Source: Stieleria tagensis (GTDB lineage: Bacteria > Planctomycetota > Planctomycetia > Pirellulales > Pirellulaceae). From it: a DNA stretch of 61,424 bases. The stretch is taken from NCBI RefSeq assembly GCF_024129865.1, contig NZ_JAMYFE010000135.1, positions 1-61,424 on the forward strand, read 5' to 3'. Position 1 is the stretch's first letter. The number at the start of each line of letters is the position of its first letter. The notes beneath the pieces are model-generated. The model was given only the letters and a program-made list of their open reading frames with translations, was not told the origin of the DNA and did not search any database. Shown here piece by piece: positions 35,481 to 43,906 of the stretch. A program made the translations under genes and the position numbers.

Positions 35481-36920
35481 ATGAAACCAACCTCACTGAT
35501 TCCATTCCTTGGCTTCGTCCTACTGACAACTTGTACCTCTTTGGCGCGCGAACAGACCGATGAAGTGGCTCAGCCGAACATTCTGTTTATTTTCACAGAC
35601 GACTGGGGCTGGGGCGACCTTGGTTGTCATGGGCATCCGTACCTGAAGACACCAAATATCGACCGACTTGCAAAAGAAGGCACCGACTTCCATCGCTTCA
35701 CCGTCGCCAGCGGAGTCTGTTCCCCAAGCCGTACGGCGGTGATGACCGGTCACTTTCCAGTACGCTACCGAATCGACGGCCATTTTGCCTGGGTGCAAAG
35801 CAACGCCAAACGCAACATGCCGGACTGGCTTGACCCAACAACACCAACGCTTCCAAAGATGTTGCAATCGGCGGGCTACGCGACGGCACACTTCGGAAAA
35901 TGGCATCTTGCGAACAACATGATTCCTGATTCGCCGCTGCCAAGTGACTATGGATACGATGAATACGGCGCCTTCAATTGTGCCGGCATTCAAATGCCAG
36001 TGCACGCGGATGCCGACCGAGCGATTGCATTCATCGAAAAGAACGCCGCTGCAAACAAACCGTTCTTCATCAATCTTTGGATGCACGAACCGCACACCCC
36101 GTTTCACACTCTGCCGGAGTATCGTCGGCGATTTCCAGAGTTGGACGACACCGACAATGTCTATGCGTCTGTGCTTTCTCACGCCGACGATCGGATCGGT
36201 GAGTTGCTTGCCGCGCTGGACCGATTGAAACTGGCCGACAACACGCTGGTGGTTTTTAGTTCTGACAATGGTCCCGCCGGTAGTGGACGAGGCGGCAAGT
36301 TAACGACCATGTACGATTCAGCGACTGGCGAGGGGTTCGGAATTGGTTGCAGCGTCGGGACAACCGGTGGTCGCAATGGCCGCAAGGCGTCAATCCTGCA
36401 GGGCGGGATTGGTGTGCCGTTTATCGCCCGCTGGCCGGGAAAAATCAAAGCCGGTGCTATCGATGACGTTTCCTGGATTTCTGCCGTCGACCTGCTGCCA
36501 ACGTTCTGTGAGATCGCCGGTGCAAGCCTGCCTGCAGGGTACCAGCCCGACGGCAAGAGCCAACTGGCGACGTTGCAGGGGGCAAAAGCACCGGTGCGTG
36601 AGAAACCGTTGTTTTGGAAAGGGATTTCAAGCCGCAAGGGGGCCGTGTACTCGGTCCTAGACGGGCAGTGGCGGCTATTGACCAGCGCGACTTTCGACGC
36701 GTTGGAGCTTTACGATGTCAATCAAGATCCTTTGGAAAAGAACAATCGGTTGTCATCACATCCGGAGATCGCCGAAACGCTGTTGGCAAAGCTTCACGCC
36801 TGGACTGCGACGCTTCCGGCGGAACCCGATCCCGATTGTTTCTCGAAGTACCGCGACAAGGACGCGGGCCCGTTGCCTCCAGAGGTCAAGCCGGTCTTTC
36901 AGTTTGACCCGTCTCGATAA
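35481..36920 (+). CDS. Secreted type I sulfatase
   Basis: 479 residues with a signal peptide (about 1-23). FTDDWGWGDLGCHG gives the metal Asp pair at 40-41, Cys80 is the formylglycine site (CSPSRTAVMTGHFP), AHFGKWHLANN is near 135, NLWMHEPHTPFH near 200 and VFSSDNGPAGSGRGGK near 257. The variant DDWGWGD differs from the DDLGYGD of its neighbours, so it belongs to another sulfatase subfamily and may act on a different position of the same glycan. It lies 109 nt after the esterase gene. Confidence 0.95.
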   Translation: MKPTSLIPFLGFVLLTTCTSLAREQTDEVAQPNILFIFTDDWGWGDLGCHGHPYLKTPNIDRLAKEGTDFHRFTVASGVCSPSRTAVMTGHFPVRYRIDGHFAWVQSNAKRNMPDWLDPTTPTLPKMLQSAGYATAHFGKWHLANNMIPDSPLPSDYGYDEYGAFNCAGIQMPVHADADRAIAFIEKNAAANKPFFINLWMHEPHTPFHTLPEYRRRFPELDDTDNVYASVLSHADDRIGELLAALDRLKLADNTLVVFSSDNGPAGSGRGGKLTTMYDSATGEGFGIGCSVGTTGGRNGRKASILQGGIGVPFIARWPGKIKAGAIDDVSWISAVDLLPTFCEIAGASLPAGYQPDGKSQLATLQGAKAPVREKPLFWKGISSRKGAVYSVLDGQWRLLTSATFDALELYDVNQDPLEKNNRLSSHPEIAETLLAKLHAWTATLPAEPDPDCFSKYRDKDAGPLPPEVKPVFQFDPSR

Positions 36921-36964
36921 CATCCGTTTTCTTGAAAAACTCAACTCGCGTTCGAAGCACTCAC

Positions 36965-39112
36965 ATGCGACCGTCTACAGTCATTCACGTTCTGGGCCTG
37001 GTCTTCCTGTCGACGATTGCAACGTTTGCCGCCGAGCAACCGCCTAATGTCGTTTTGATTTTTGCCGACGACCTCGGCTACGGCGACCTTGGGTGCTACG
37101 GGGCCACCAAAGTGCAGACACCGAACATTGACAGGCTTGCCGCCGACGGACGTCGATTTACGGATGCCCATTCAGTGTCGGCCGTTTGTACGCCGTCACG
37201 TTATGCATTGCTGACCGGACAATATCCGCTGCGAGCCAATGGCGGACGAGGCGTTTGGGGACCGGCTCCGATCACCTCTCCGCTGATTGTCGACACGGAG
37301 AAAACCACGATTGCCGATGTTTTTAAAAGTAGCGGCTACGACACGGCTGTCATTGGAAAATGGCACCTGGGATTCGGCACGGGAACAAACAAGTGGCAGG
37401 AACCGCTACGTCCCGGACCGCAGGATCTCGGTTTCGACTACTACTTTGGGATGCCGGTTGTCAACAGCGCGCCGCCTTATGTGTATGTAGAAAACGATCG
37501 TGTTGTCGGCAGCGATCCTAACGATCCGCTGGTTTATCTTGGCCGGAACGCGAAAAATGCCACGCCGATCACGCCCATTCCGCCCGAGGCTGCCAACCGC
37601 AGTGCCAATGCGTTCGGTGGCGCAGCGAAGGCTCATGAACTGTTCAACGACTACCAAGTCGGAACCACGATGGCGAAGAAGTCTGTCCAGTGGATACAGC
37701 AGCGCAAGGACAAACCCTTCTTTCTGTATCTTGCGACAACCAATATCCATCACCCGTTTACTCCAGCCAAACGTTTCCAGGGGACCAGCCAATGCGGACT
37801 CTACGGCGACTTTATCCATGAACTCGATTGGATCGTCGGCGAGGTTCTTTCCTGCCTGGAGGTCAACGGTTTAACGGATAACACGCTGGTGATTTTCACC
37901 AGCGATAACGGTGGGATGTTCAACGACGGCGGCCAAGCCGCATTCAAGGCCGGCCATCGACAGAACGGTGATCTTCTGGGGTTCAAGTTTGGCGTCTGGG
38001 AAGGTGGCCATCGCGTGCCGTTGATCGTCCGCTGGCCGGGCAAGGTGAAGGCCGGAACGACGTCGAACCAGTTGATTGGCAATGTCGATATGCTAGCGAC
38101 GTTTGCGGCGTTGACCGGACAGAAACTGGACAAGACTCAGCAGACAGACAGCGTCAACGTGCTTCCTGCCTTTGTCGGCCAGCCGGACGCCCCCTTGCGC
38201 GATCACTTAATCCTTGCTCCACACAAGGGCACGCATCTGTCGGTCCGCCAAGGAAACTGGATCTATATCCCGGGCCGGGGAAGCGGCGGGTTTGGGGGCC
38301 GAAAACCGGGCGATCACACATTCGCCGGACCGGCAGCGGCCAGTTTTGTGGGATCCGTTAACAGCGACATTAAAAACGGTAAAATCAAAGCCGATGCACC
38401 GCGCGCGCAGCTCTACAACTTGAAAGCCGATGTGAACCAGACTCAAAATGTCTTTGACGAATACACCGAAGTTGTCAAAGAGCTGAGTGAGTTGCTGGCG
38501 GGTTACAGCCCCAAACCTAGCCCTACTAAAGGGCAACCCAACACTCGCCCCGGTAGCAACCGTCCGGGTTCGTCGAGCAATCCTGCGCAGAAAACGACGG
38601 CAACCCCTAGTGACCGCAGCGCTTCGTTCGACTTTGAATCCGGCGAGCTGGAACCCTGGAAAGTCGTCGCAGGTGAGTTTCAACATCCCATCGGAAGTCG
38701 GTCCGAGTTTTTTAGGAATGGGCGAGAGTACAACAAACAAGGAACCTATTACCTGACCACCCTCGAATCGTCAGCGGACGCAGAGAAGGGGATGGACGGC
38801 CAGACCGGTGTGATCGTGTCACCATTGTTTGTTCCAACCGGCGGAACCATGTCGTTCCGGATCGGTGGTGGACGTGGAAATTCCACCTACGTCGCGCTGT
38901 GCACGGCCGATGGCAATGAGGTTCAGTTCGCTCGCGGCATCAACGACCAAGTCATGCAAAAAGCGGAGTGGGATCTCACTCCCTATGTTGGCCAAAAAAT
39001 GTTTCTCAAAGTCGTCGATCAATCGACAGGCGGCTGGGGGCATATCACCGTCGATGACTTTCAGTTCGATGCAGAAGTCCTAACATCCCCGGCCAGGGGA
39101 CAGAGCCCATGA
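36965..39112 (+). CDS. Secreted sulfatase with C-terminal beta-sandwich domain
   Basis: 715 residues from ATG 36965; the frame opens at a TTG at 36932. The signal peptide is about 1-23. The sulfatase part spans about 27-520: [14 protein letters not shown] with the Asp pair 35-36, Cys75 in CTPSRYALLTGQYP, AVIGKWHLGFGTG, FTSDNGGMFNDGG. A Pro/Ser/Thr-rich linker (KPSPTKGQPNTRPGSNRP) leads to a carbohydrate-binding-like module from about 570 (SFDFESGELEPWKVVAGEF, LTTLESSADAEKGMDGQTG, MSFRIGGGRGNSTYVALC), resembling the C-terminal modules of GH32-like enzymes. The last residues (PARGQSP) and the stop codon are encoded by a dispersed GGGGACAGAGCCC repeat, so the natural C-terminus may have been altered. 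Confidence 0.93.
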   Translation: MRPSTVIHVLGLVFLSTIATFAAEQPPNVVLIFADDLGYGDLGCYGATKVQTPNIDRLAADGRRFTDAHSVSAVCTPSRYALLTGQYPLRANGGRGVWGPAPITSPLIVDTEKTTIADVFKSSGYDTAVIGKWHLGFGTGTNKWQEPLRPGPQDLGFDYYFGMPVVNSAPPYVYVENDRVVGSDPNDPLVYLGRNAKNATPITPIPPEAANRSANAFGGAAKAHELFNDYQVGTTMAKKSVQWIQQRKDKPFFLYLATTNIHHPFTPAKRFQGTSQCGLYGDFIHELDWIVGEVLSCLEVNGLTDNTLVIFTSDNGGMFNDGGQAAFKAGHRQNGDLLGFKFGVWEGGHRVPLIVRWPGKVKAGTTSNQLIGNVDMLATFAALTGQKLDKTQQTDSVNVLPAFVGQPDAPLRDHLILAPHKGTHLSVRQGNWIYIPGRGSGGFGGRKPGDHTFAGPAAASFVGSVNSDIKNGKIKADAPRAQLYNLKADVNQTQNVFDEYTEVVKELSELLAGYSPKPSPTKGQPNTRPGSNRPGSSSNPAQKTTATPSDRSASFDFESGELEPWKVVAGEFQHPIGSRSEFFRNGREYNKQGTYYLTTLESSADAEKGMDGQTGVIVSPLFVPTGGTMSFRIGGGRGNSTYVALCTADGNEVQFARGINDQVMQKAEWDLTPYVGQKMFLKVVDQSTGGWGHITVDDFQFDAEVLTSPARGQSP
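39096..39108. repeat. GGGGACAGAGCCC repeat at the 3' end of the last sulfatase gene
   Basis: It is the same 13-mer as at 27984 and 41160, followed by ATGAACGGGCCTGTCTCC. The TGA in this sequence ends the sulfatase frame. An inverted partner (GAGCTCTGTCCCCGG) lies at about 39385-39399, so the two bound a 300-nt segment between sulfatase and toxin fragment. Confidence 0.75.
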
Positions 39113-39174
39113 ACGGGCCTGTCTCCGATGGAAGCTTCCTCACGTACAGTGCGTAGACAGTGCGGAGTTTTATT

Positions 39175-39223
39175 GACAGAAAAATTGCGAAGTCTGTCTT
39201 CCCAGCACTGAAATTTTTCTGTC
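39175..39223. repeat. 12-bp perfect hairpin GACAGAAAAATT / AATTTTTCTGTC
   Basis: Arms at 39175-39186 and 39212-39223 are exact reverse complements with a 25-nt loop. A further TTTTTCTGTC follows at about 39229-39238. It is in a non-coding spacer downstream of the sulfatase island and could act as transcript end or be a dispersed palindromic unit. Confidence 0.7.
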
Positions 39224-39386
39224 GGCTATTTTTCTGTCACTCCTCCCGCTAGTCCTGCCGCTCTGTCGAATCCGGTCGGTGTCTCCAGCCAGACCATCTC
39301 GGGCGAAATCAGGTGAAAACGTCGCGGGAATCAAGTCTGCCGGACCATCATTCTCCGAGTGGGGAACGACAACTGCTCGCCAATGA

Positions 39387-39935
39387 GCTCTGTCCCCGGT
39401 CATCGTCCTGACGGACCTAGTTCGCGGCGAATGTTTGCAAACCCGTTGTGGAAAGATTGCGATCGACTCTGTCGAAACTTTCGCGTACCGCGGAAGTGTC
39501 TACAATCTGGAAGTTCACACCGAGCACGTCTACGAAATAGGCGAGCTTGGTGTGCTGGTGCACAACGGGACCGAAAGTTGCGCGTTGGGCAAGGCGCTGG
39601 CAAATGGAGACCTTGCAAAAAAATCAAGGATTACCAAGCAAGGATATCAGGCCGCGCATATTGTCTCGAATCCTGGATGGGGAAGTCGAAAGCCGCAGAA
39701 AGCCATTGATGCGATTGGCAGGGCCCATAAAACATTAGATAAAGCTGGCATTGACTAAAATGGTAAGACAAACGGTTTTTGGGCAAAGGTTGGGCACCTT
39801 GGTACTCACCCTGATAAAGCTCCTTTAGAGATCGCCAAGCGGATAAACGATGCGGGTGCGAAAGGACCAGATGCAGTCGCCGCCGCTTTGAAGGGACGAA
39901 AGAAAACATTCCTGCACCCATCATACCTAAAATAG
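39387..39935 (+). pseudogene. Displaced C-terminal toxin tip: end of Hint domain plus AHH-type nuclease, one in-frame stop
   Basis: The frame opens after a TGA at 39384 without a credible ATG. It encodes the end of a polymorphic-toxin Hint domain (SVYNLEVHTEHVYEIGELGV then LVHNG), then a nuclease-like domain with GYQAAHIVSNPGW, AHKTLDKAGID, then a TAA at 39756-39758, then the same frame continues NGKTNGFWAKVGHLGTHPDK to KTFLHPSYLK and TAG at 39933. The arrangement AH, AGID, NG, H, GTH is that of HNH/Endo VII nucleases of the AHH group. One base change would restore the frame, so this is a recent pseudogene or needs readthrough. The immunity gene starts directly after its stop. It is an orphan Rhs-type cassette without its main body. 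Confidence 0.82.
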
Positions 39936-40577
39936 ATGATTTATAAGCTTTTTAAAATTATGGAAATCACGGAATACGAAGGCTTCGTGTTCCGTGACAA
40001 AGAGATCCAAGACCGGTTCGCCCCCCAGGAAGTTCCAAGACTAAAGCGTGATTGGATAGTACCAAAGCTAGGCGATACATGGGACTGTCCAGAGGTGATA
40101 GGAAGCGTCAGTTCACTAAATGATTTCCCCTGCGTTGCTTGCATGGTACCTGCCTTCAGCAGTCGAGCGACCGATGTACTTCACGGAATGCTACAAGCCA
40201 GCGGCGAGATACTCCCATTATCCGGCGATGGAAAAGGTTTCTTTGCATTCAACGTATTGACTAAAGCGGATGTATTGAACCGAGGTCGTTCAGTTCTGCA
40301 GTGGCTAGGCAAATCGGAGCAGCCCATGGACTGCGGCATACCTGCAACGATTGAGAAGTATGAGTTCAACGATATTGACTATAGTGGATATTCGTTTTTC
40401 CGTATCCCGGATGACTTAAGTAGCATCTATGTGACACAACAAGTTTTCGAGACTATCTCGAACAATAACCTGAAAGGCTTTCACTGCGTCAAGGTATGGC
40501 CGAATAATGACGGTAAATCCTGGCGAGAACGCGACTTCGAACTGGACAGAGCTGAAAAGAAGACGCGTTCGATTTGA
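39936..40577 (+). CDS. Imm11/DUF1629-like immunity protein
   Basis: 213 residues; the ATG at 39936 abuts the toxin fragment's stop, and ATG 39960 (MEITEYEGF) is an alternative. The pattern SRATDVLHGMLQASGEILPL, GFFAFNVLTKADVLNRGRS, FFRIPDDLSSIYVTQQVFE and LKGFHCVKVWP matches the Imm11/DUF1629 type, where a short conserved core ends with a motif of the form IYVSxxFKExxExxxLxGFxF. It is cytoplasmic, without signal or membrane segment. Position right after a nuclease toxin tip supports an immunity role. It is lower in GC than the genes around it, as are other toxin/immunity pieces here. Its 3' end runs up to the transposase remnant. Confidence 0.75.
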   Translation: MIYKLFKIMEITEYEGFVFRDKEIQDRFAPQEVPRLKRDWIVPKLGDTWDCPEVIGSVSSLNDFPCVACMVPAFSSRATDVLHGMLQASGEILPLSGDGKGFFAFNVLTKADVLNRGRSVLQWLGKSEQPMDCGIPATIEKYEFNDIDYSGYSFFRIPDDLSSIYVTQQVFETISNNNLKGFHCVKVWPNNDGKSWRERDFELDRAEKKTRSI

Positions 40578-41202
40578 GAACGTGTATTAAAAAGCCGTTT
40601 TCTTGCGTGCGAGGCGGCGAGTCAATCATAGCGATGTAAATTGCCGTTTCGGACGTTTCTGCCAGACGCTCGTAGTCTTTTGAAAGTCTCCGATGGCGGT
40701 TCATCCACGCAAACGTTCGTTCGGCGATCCAGCGTTTTGGCAACACGACAAAGCCTTTTACATTCACGGGACGCAACACAGTTTGAAGCAGTACGCGACA
40801 CGTCGATTGAACCCAATCCGGTAAACCGCACTTGCCATACGCGCTGTCGGCGAAGACCACCTTCAACCGTCGGAATCTGTCCTTGATTCGGTGAAGCACG
40901 AAGTGTGCTCCTTCGTAGTCTTGCAGATCAGCTGCGTGCACCACGACGACCAGCAACAGACCCAAGGTATCGACAGCTGTCATCTTGCGCCCAAACAGTA
41001 CCAGTGATTTGCGCCCCATCCGGTACCAGTTGATCTGTAGCCGTACACCAGAACCACTTAGCGACCGCTGGTTGACTTGCTCAGCAGGCGGCGGCGGGCT
41101 CGGCGAGTGCGTTTGCGGTCGGCTGCCTGTGCGAAAAAAACGTGACGAGGAAGCTGGCTGGGGACAGAGCCCAGGGGCGAGGATGAGACGCTCCCCTCGC
41201 AA
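40489..41202 (-). pseudogene. IS5-family transposase remnant
   Basis: The frame is open for 237 codons but only about residues 62-192 (41019-40627) look like transposase: VDTLGLLLVVVVHAADLQD, LKVVFADSAYGKCGLPDWV, KGFVVLPKRWIAERTFAW and RRLSKDYERLAETSE. These include the second Asp (ADSAYG) and the Glu (ERTFAW) of the DDE triad. The N-terminal DNA-binding part is missing, replaced by a Pro/Ser-rich stretch that reads through a GGGGACAGAGCCC repeat, and the C-terminal end runs antisense into the immunity gene. No terminal inverted repeats or target duplication were found. It is probably immobile. Confidence 0.85.
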
Positions 41203-41245
41203 CGCACGTCACCCGCCACTTGTTCGAGGCCTGTCCCCGGTCATT
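41160..41245. repeat. GGGGACAGAGCCC repeat with inverted partner, flanking the IS remnant
   Basis: GGGGACAGAGCCC at 41160-41172 is followed by AGGGGCGAGGATGAGACGC and TCCCCTCGC, and the inverted GCCTGTCCCCGGTCAT starts at about 41229. The pair resembles that at 39096-39399, so the two repeat pairs bracket the toxin/immunity/IS segment. Confidence 0.65.
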
Positions 41246-41277
41246 CTATCGACGACATCCTGACGATGCTTGGTCCA

Positions 41278-41616
41278 TCAAGTTGAGCTCGGGACCAGGG
41301 TCCTTCCCTGGTAACGGATCGAAAACGACGAAGCGAACTCGCCGACCGGATGAGCGATGATGCGAACAGCGATCTCTCGCACACGCTGGTCCGAAAATGC
41401 TCGGTGATGCCGAAACTCGATCACTCTAGGTTTGATCATCGCCGCCAGTGCGTTACCAGCCGAATCGTCTTCGTAATTCAGTCCTGAAATTCGGATGTCG
41501 CGATGCTCCGTCGTGTACGGAAAGAAATGGGCCGCCGTTTCGTTGGCGATCAATTTCATCAGGTAGCCTTCCTGATCAATTGACGCTTCGACGCATTCCA
41601 ACCCTGTGACATTCAT
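41278..41616 (-). CDS. Small hypothetical protein downstream of the RNA-repair pair
   Basis: 112 residues from an ATG at 41616, nine bases after the stop of the HD-Pnk gene. It has no signal or membrane segment. Visible text includes GYLMKLIANETAAHFFPYT, DIRISGLNYEDDSAGNALAA and a His/Arg-rich VIEFRHHRAFSDQRVREI. I do not recognise the family. The same orientation and short gap suggest it belongs to the RNA-repair operon. Codon use and composition look like its operon neighbours rather than noise. Confidence 0.6.
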   Translation of the reverse strand: MNVTGLECVEASIDQEGYLMKLIANETAAHFFPYTTEHRDIRISGLNYEDDSAGNALAAMIKPRVIEFRHHRAFSDQRVREIAVRIIAHPVGEFASSFSIRYQGRTLVPSST

Positions 41617-41625
41617 TTGATGCGA

Positions 41626-42768
41626 TCATTCTGAAATGGGCGGTTGACCACTGTCGCTGACGGCCATTATACGATGACCTTCCAACCACGTCGGCGGTTC
41701 CACCTTCGCAGCCAGTTTGTGAACTACGCTTTCGGGGACGGATTTGGCCCGGTCGCGGTTCTGTTCCAGCAGCACTCGCATAGGCGGTTCGACGTAGATC
41801 AGTTCGGTTTGTGCTTTGTAGTCGGCGAACAATCCCGTCCAACGTGATCGGGTTTGACGCAGGATGTTCGTGGCGTTAAATGCAAACGACGTTCCCGCAC
41901 GAAGGTGTTGCCGGCATCGCTCGGTGGCGGTTTGGATCACTCGGCCCTGGTCGTCATTCGGATCGACTTTCATTTCCGTTCGGATGTCGTCGAGCGAAAC
42001 GACGGGCAGGTCCGGTCGATGCATGGCCAGCCACGTGTCTTTGCCGCTTCCAGGTAGACCGCACATCATCGTGACTGTGCAAGAAAACTCCTCGTGCGGG
42101 ACGTAGTGCAGGTTGGGTTCGGCTTGACGGAAGTATTCGAGTCGGGCGTGGTCGGTCGCGAAGGGATAGCGAGCGTCGAAGCAACTATTCTCCTCGGCAA
42201 TCAGCTTGTAGTAATGCAAATTGTCTTCGGGACGGCTCATCGAATCGGTATCCCGACCGCGAGTGTCAGCCATCGCGAACAAATACAGCAATCGGTTCTC
42301 ACTCAACCAAGACAAACGAACCACTTCCCGGGACGTATCCTCTCGTTCGACCACAAACGCCGGCCGACCATGGTAGCGAACTAGCGAACAAACCCGTTCA
42401 CGTTCGCCGAGCGGGCATTCCAATTCGCGCAGCACTCCGCGAACCAAATGCTCACCCTTCACAGCGTGATTGGGCGAACGCACGTGACCGGTCTCTGGAT
42501 CCAAGACCGTTGTATGTGGCTTGGCCGCATCGTGAAACAACGCGGTCAGCAATAACGCACGCCGGTCACCATCGTCAAGCGAATCCCAATCTTCAAGCTG
42601 CGTCAGCTGATCGCAAACCATTTTGGTATGAGTCCAAACATCGCCCTCGGCGTGCCACTGCGAGTCCTGTTCGCAAGCCGCCATCGCTCGCGCCCAAGGC
42701 TCCGCTTCCGCCCACGCGAAGATCGCGTCATGGCTCGCTCGTGATAATTCGCACCAATTCATTTCCAA
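41626..42768 (-). CDS. HD-Pnk: HD-domain phosphoesterase fused to 5'-OH polynucleotide kinase
   Basis: 380 residues. The N-terminal HD domain spans about 40-200: candidate ligands are His47 (WTHTKM), His79-Asp80 (ALFHDAAKP), His101 or His107, His133 and Asp168. The C-terminal P-loop kinase starts near 229: Walker [11 protein letters not shown] at 237-246, and the Pnk-type SLDDIR motif (Asp260/261, Arg263), then FNATN and LIYVEPP. This domain order is that of Runella HD-Pnk, an end-healing enzyme that removes 2',3'-cyclic or 3' phosphates and phosphorylates 5'-OH ends. The adjacent RNA ligase, whose gene overlaps by 10 nt, would then seal the ends. Enzyme function is by family; cellular target unknown. 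Confidence 0.87.
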   Translation of the reverse strand: MEMNWCELSRASHDAIFAWAEAEPWARAMAACEQDSQWHAEGDVWTHTKMVCDQLTQLEDWDSLDDGDRRALLLTALFHDAAKPHTTVLDPETGHVRSPNHAVKGEHLVRGVLRELECPLGERERVCSLVRYHGRPAFVVEREDTSREVVRLSWLSENRLLYLFAMADTRGRDTDSMSRPEDNLHYYKLIAEENSCFDARYPFATDHARLEYFRQAEPNLHYVPHEEFSCTVTMMCGLPGSGKDTWLAMHRPDLPVVSLDDIRTEMKVDPNDDQGRVIQTATERCRQHLRAGTSFAFNATNILRQTRSRWTGLFADYKAQTELIYVEPPMRVLLEQNRDRAKSVPESVVHKLAAKVEPPTWLEGHRIMAVSDSGQPPISE

Positions 42769-43496
42769 AAATCCACCCCGTCGACCAACTCATTCGGCAC
42801 CATCACTTTCTGTTGCCAGTGCGTGCTTTGCTTGATCTTCTCAACAAACTCCGGCCGTACAAACTTGGCCCGCCCAGTCACATGCGTCCCGTTCTCGGTG
42901 CGTAGATACAGGCCCTCTGCCAAATCATCTTGCCGTCCGGTCAGCGGATTGTCGAACTCGGCACCGAACGCAGACGCCTGAATTAACTCCTCCAAATCGG
43001 ACCGCTTCATCGCCCCGCGATGCACGATCGGAACCGTTTCGATCTCGGTCCCACCGAGCAACTCGATCCGCCGCTCCAGCGTCAGAAACGACTCGGCATC
43101 CTTGTCATAAATATCGAACTCGAAGAAGTAATGCGGCAGCTCGCGGTAGTGGATCGAATGCTTCGCGTACATCCACTCGCCGTATAGGATGAACCGCTCA
43201 CCGAGCCGTTCCTCCAACACGTTCCGCTTTACCCTCGTCCACTGCTTGAACAGATCGTACTGCGAATGCATGCCTTCGCTAATCAGATGCCCTCGACATT
43301 GCAGCATCAACTCACCGCCGGCAAAGTGAATCCCGACGTTCGTCCCGTCAATTTTCTCCTCGACAATCAACGAGTCATCCGCCAGAAACGAGACTGATGC
43401 ACGTTCCCCAAGATGCTTGTCATCGCTCGTCCCGCGAGAGCCAAACAAATGTGGCGTCCGCGGATATTTCACAAAGTCGCCTCGCGAAACGCCCAT
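42759..43496 (-). CDS. RNA ligase (Rnl2-like nucleotidyltransferase)
   Basis: 245 residues from ATG 43496, chosen because GGAG lies seven bases upstream; a start at 43517 would add seven residues before the SD. Motif I KIDGTN has the adenylated Lys48. Motif Ia lies near LQCRGH, motif III near [17 protein letters not shown], motif IV as AEGLYLRTE and motif V as AKFVRPEF. The size fits a compact ATP-dependent RNA ligase core without an OB domain. It overlaps the HD-Pnk gene, making a heal-and-seal cassette. Such enzymes repair RNA cut by ribotoxins or act in stress RNA processing. Confidence 0.88.
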   Translation of the reverse strand: MGVSRGDFVKYPRTPHLFGSRGTSDDKHLGERASVSFLADDSLIVEEKIDGTNVGIHFAGGELMLQCRGHLISEGMHSQYDLFKQWTRVKRNVLEERLGERFILYGEWMYAKHSIHYRELPHYFFEFDIYDKDAESFLTLERRIELLGGTEIETVPIVHRGAMKRSDLEELIQASAFGAEFDNPLTGRQDDLAEGLYLRTENGTHVTGRAKFVRPEFVEKIKQSTHWQQKVMVPNELVDGVDFWK

Positions 43497-43906
43497 CAAA
43501 ATTCTCCAAAAAAACATATTCTAGTGGGCACGAGACACACATGTTCGGCTAGAGGTTCGCTTCGTTCAGCTCGAATAGGTGCGATGCAGTTCAAGTTTTC
43601 AGTGCACGTTCATGATCGTTCTGTAACTTCCTGAACTTCGCATCTAAAACTGTTCTAAAAAACGCTGCCGCCTGCCCAGCTCGTTTGAATGATCGAATTT
43701 GTGTTCGCCAGCGCCGAGTGGAAACAGGCTGGGGACAGAGCCTAGAGGCGAGCGAGAGGCATTCCCATCTGAGGAGTTTGCCGGCGAACAAGAAACGGTG
43801 GCGGACGGTGCGATTGGTGACATAAACGATCGGAACTTCACCAGGATCGATCACTTCGCCGTGACAGAGCCTGCCATGCTGTCACCGTTCTAACAAAATC
43901 CTGCTC
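43497..43906. other. Spacer between immunity gene and RNA-repair operon
   Basis: About 410 nt without a supportable gene. It contains a GGGGACAGAGCC repeat at 43731-43742 followed by GAGGCGAGCGAGAGGC. Short frames (e.g. 43591-43854, minus) read through the repeat. The promoter of the repair operon should be close to 43510-43600. No tRNA or other structured RNA was recognised. Confidence 0.6.

Noticed and set aside
43591-43854. 87-codon minus-strand frame
   Set aside because: It reads through the GGGGACAGAGCC repeat and has no recognisable features.
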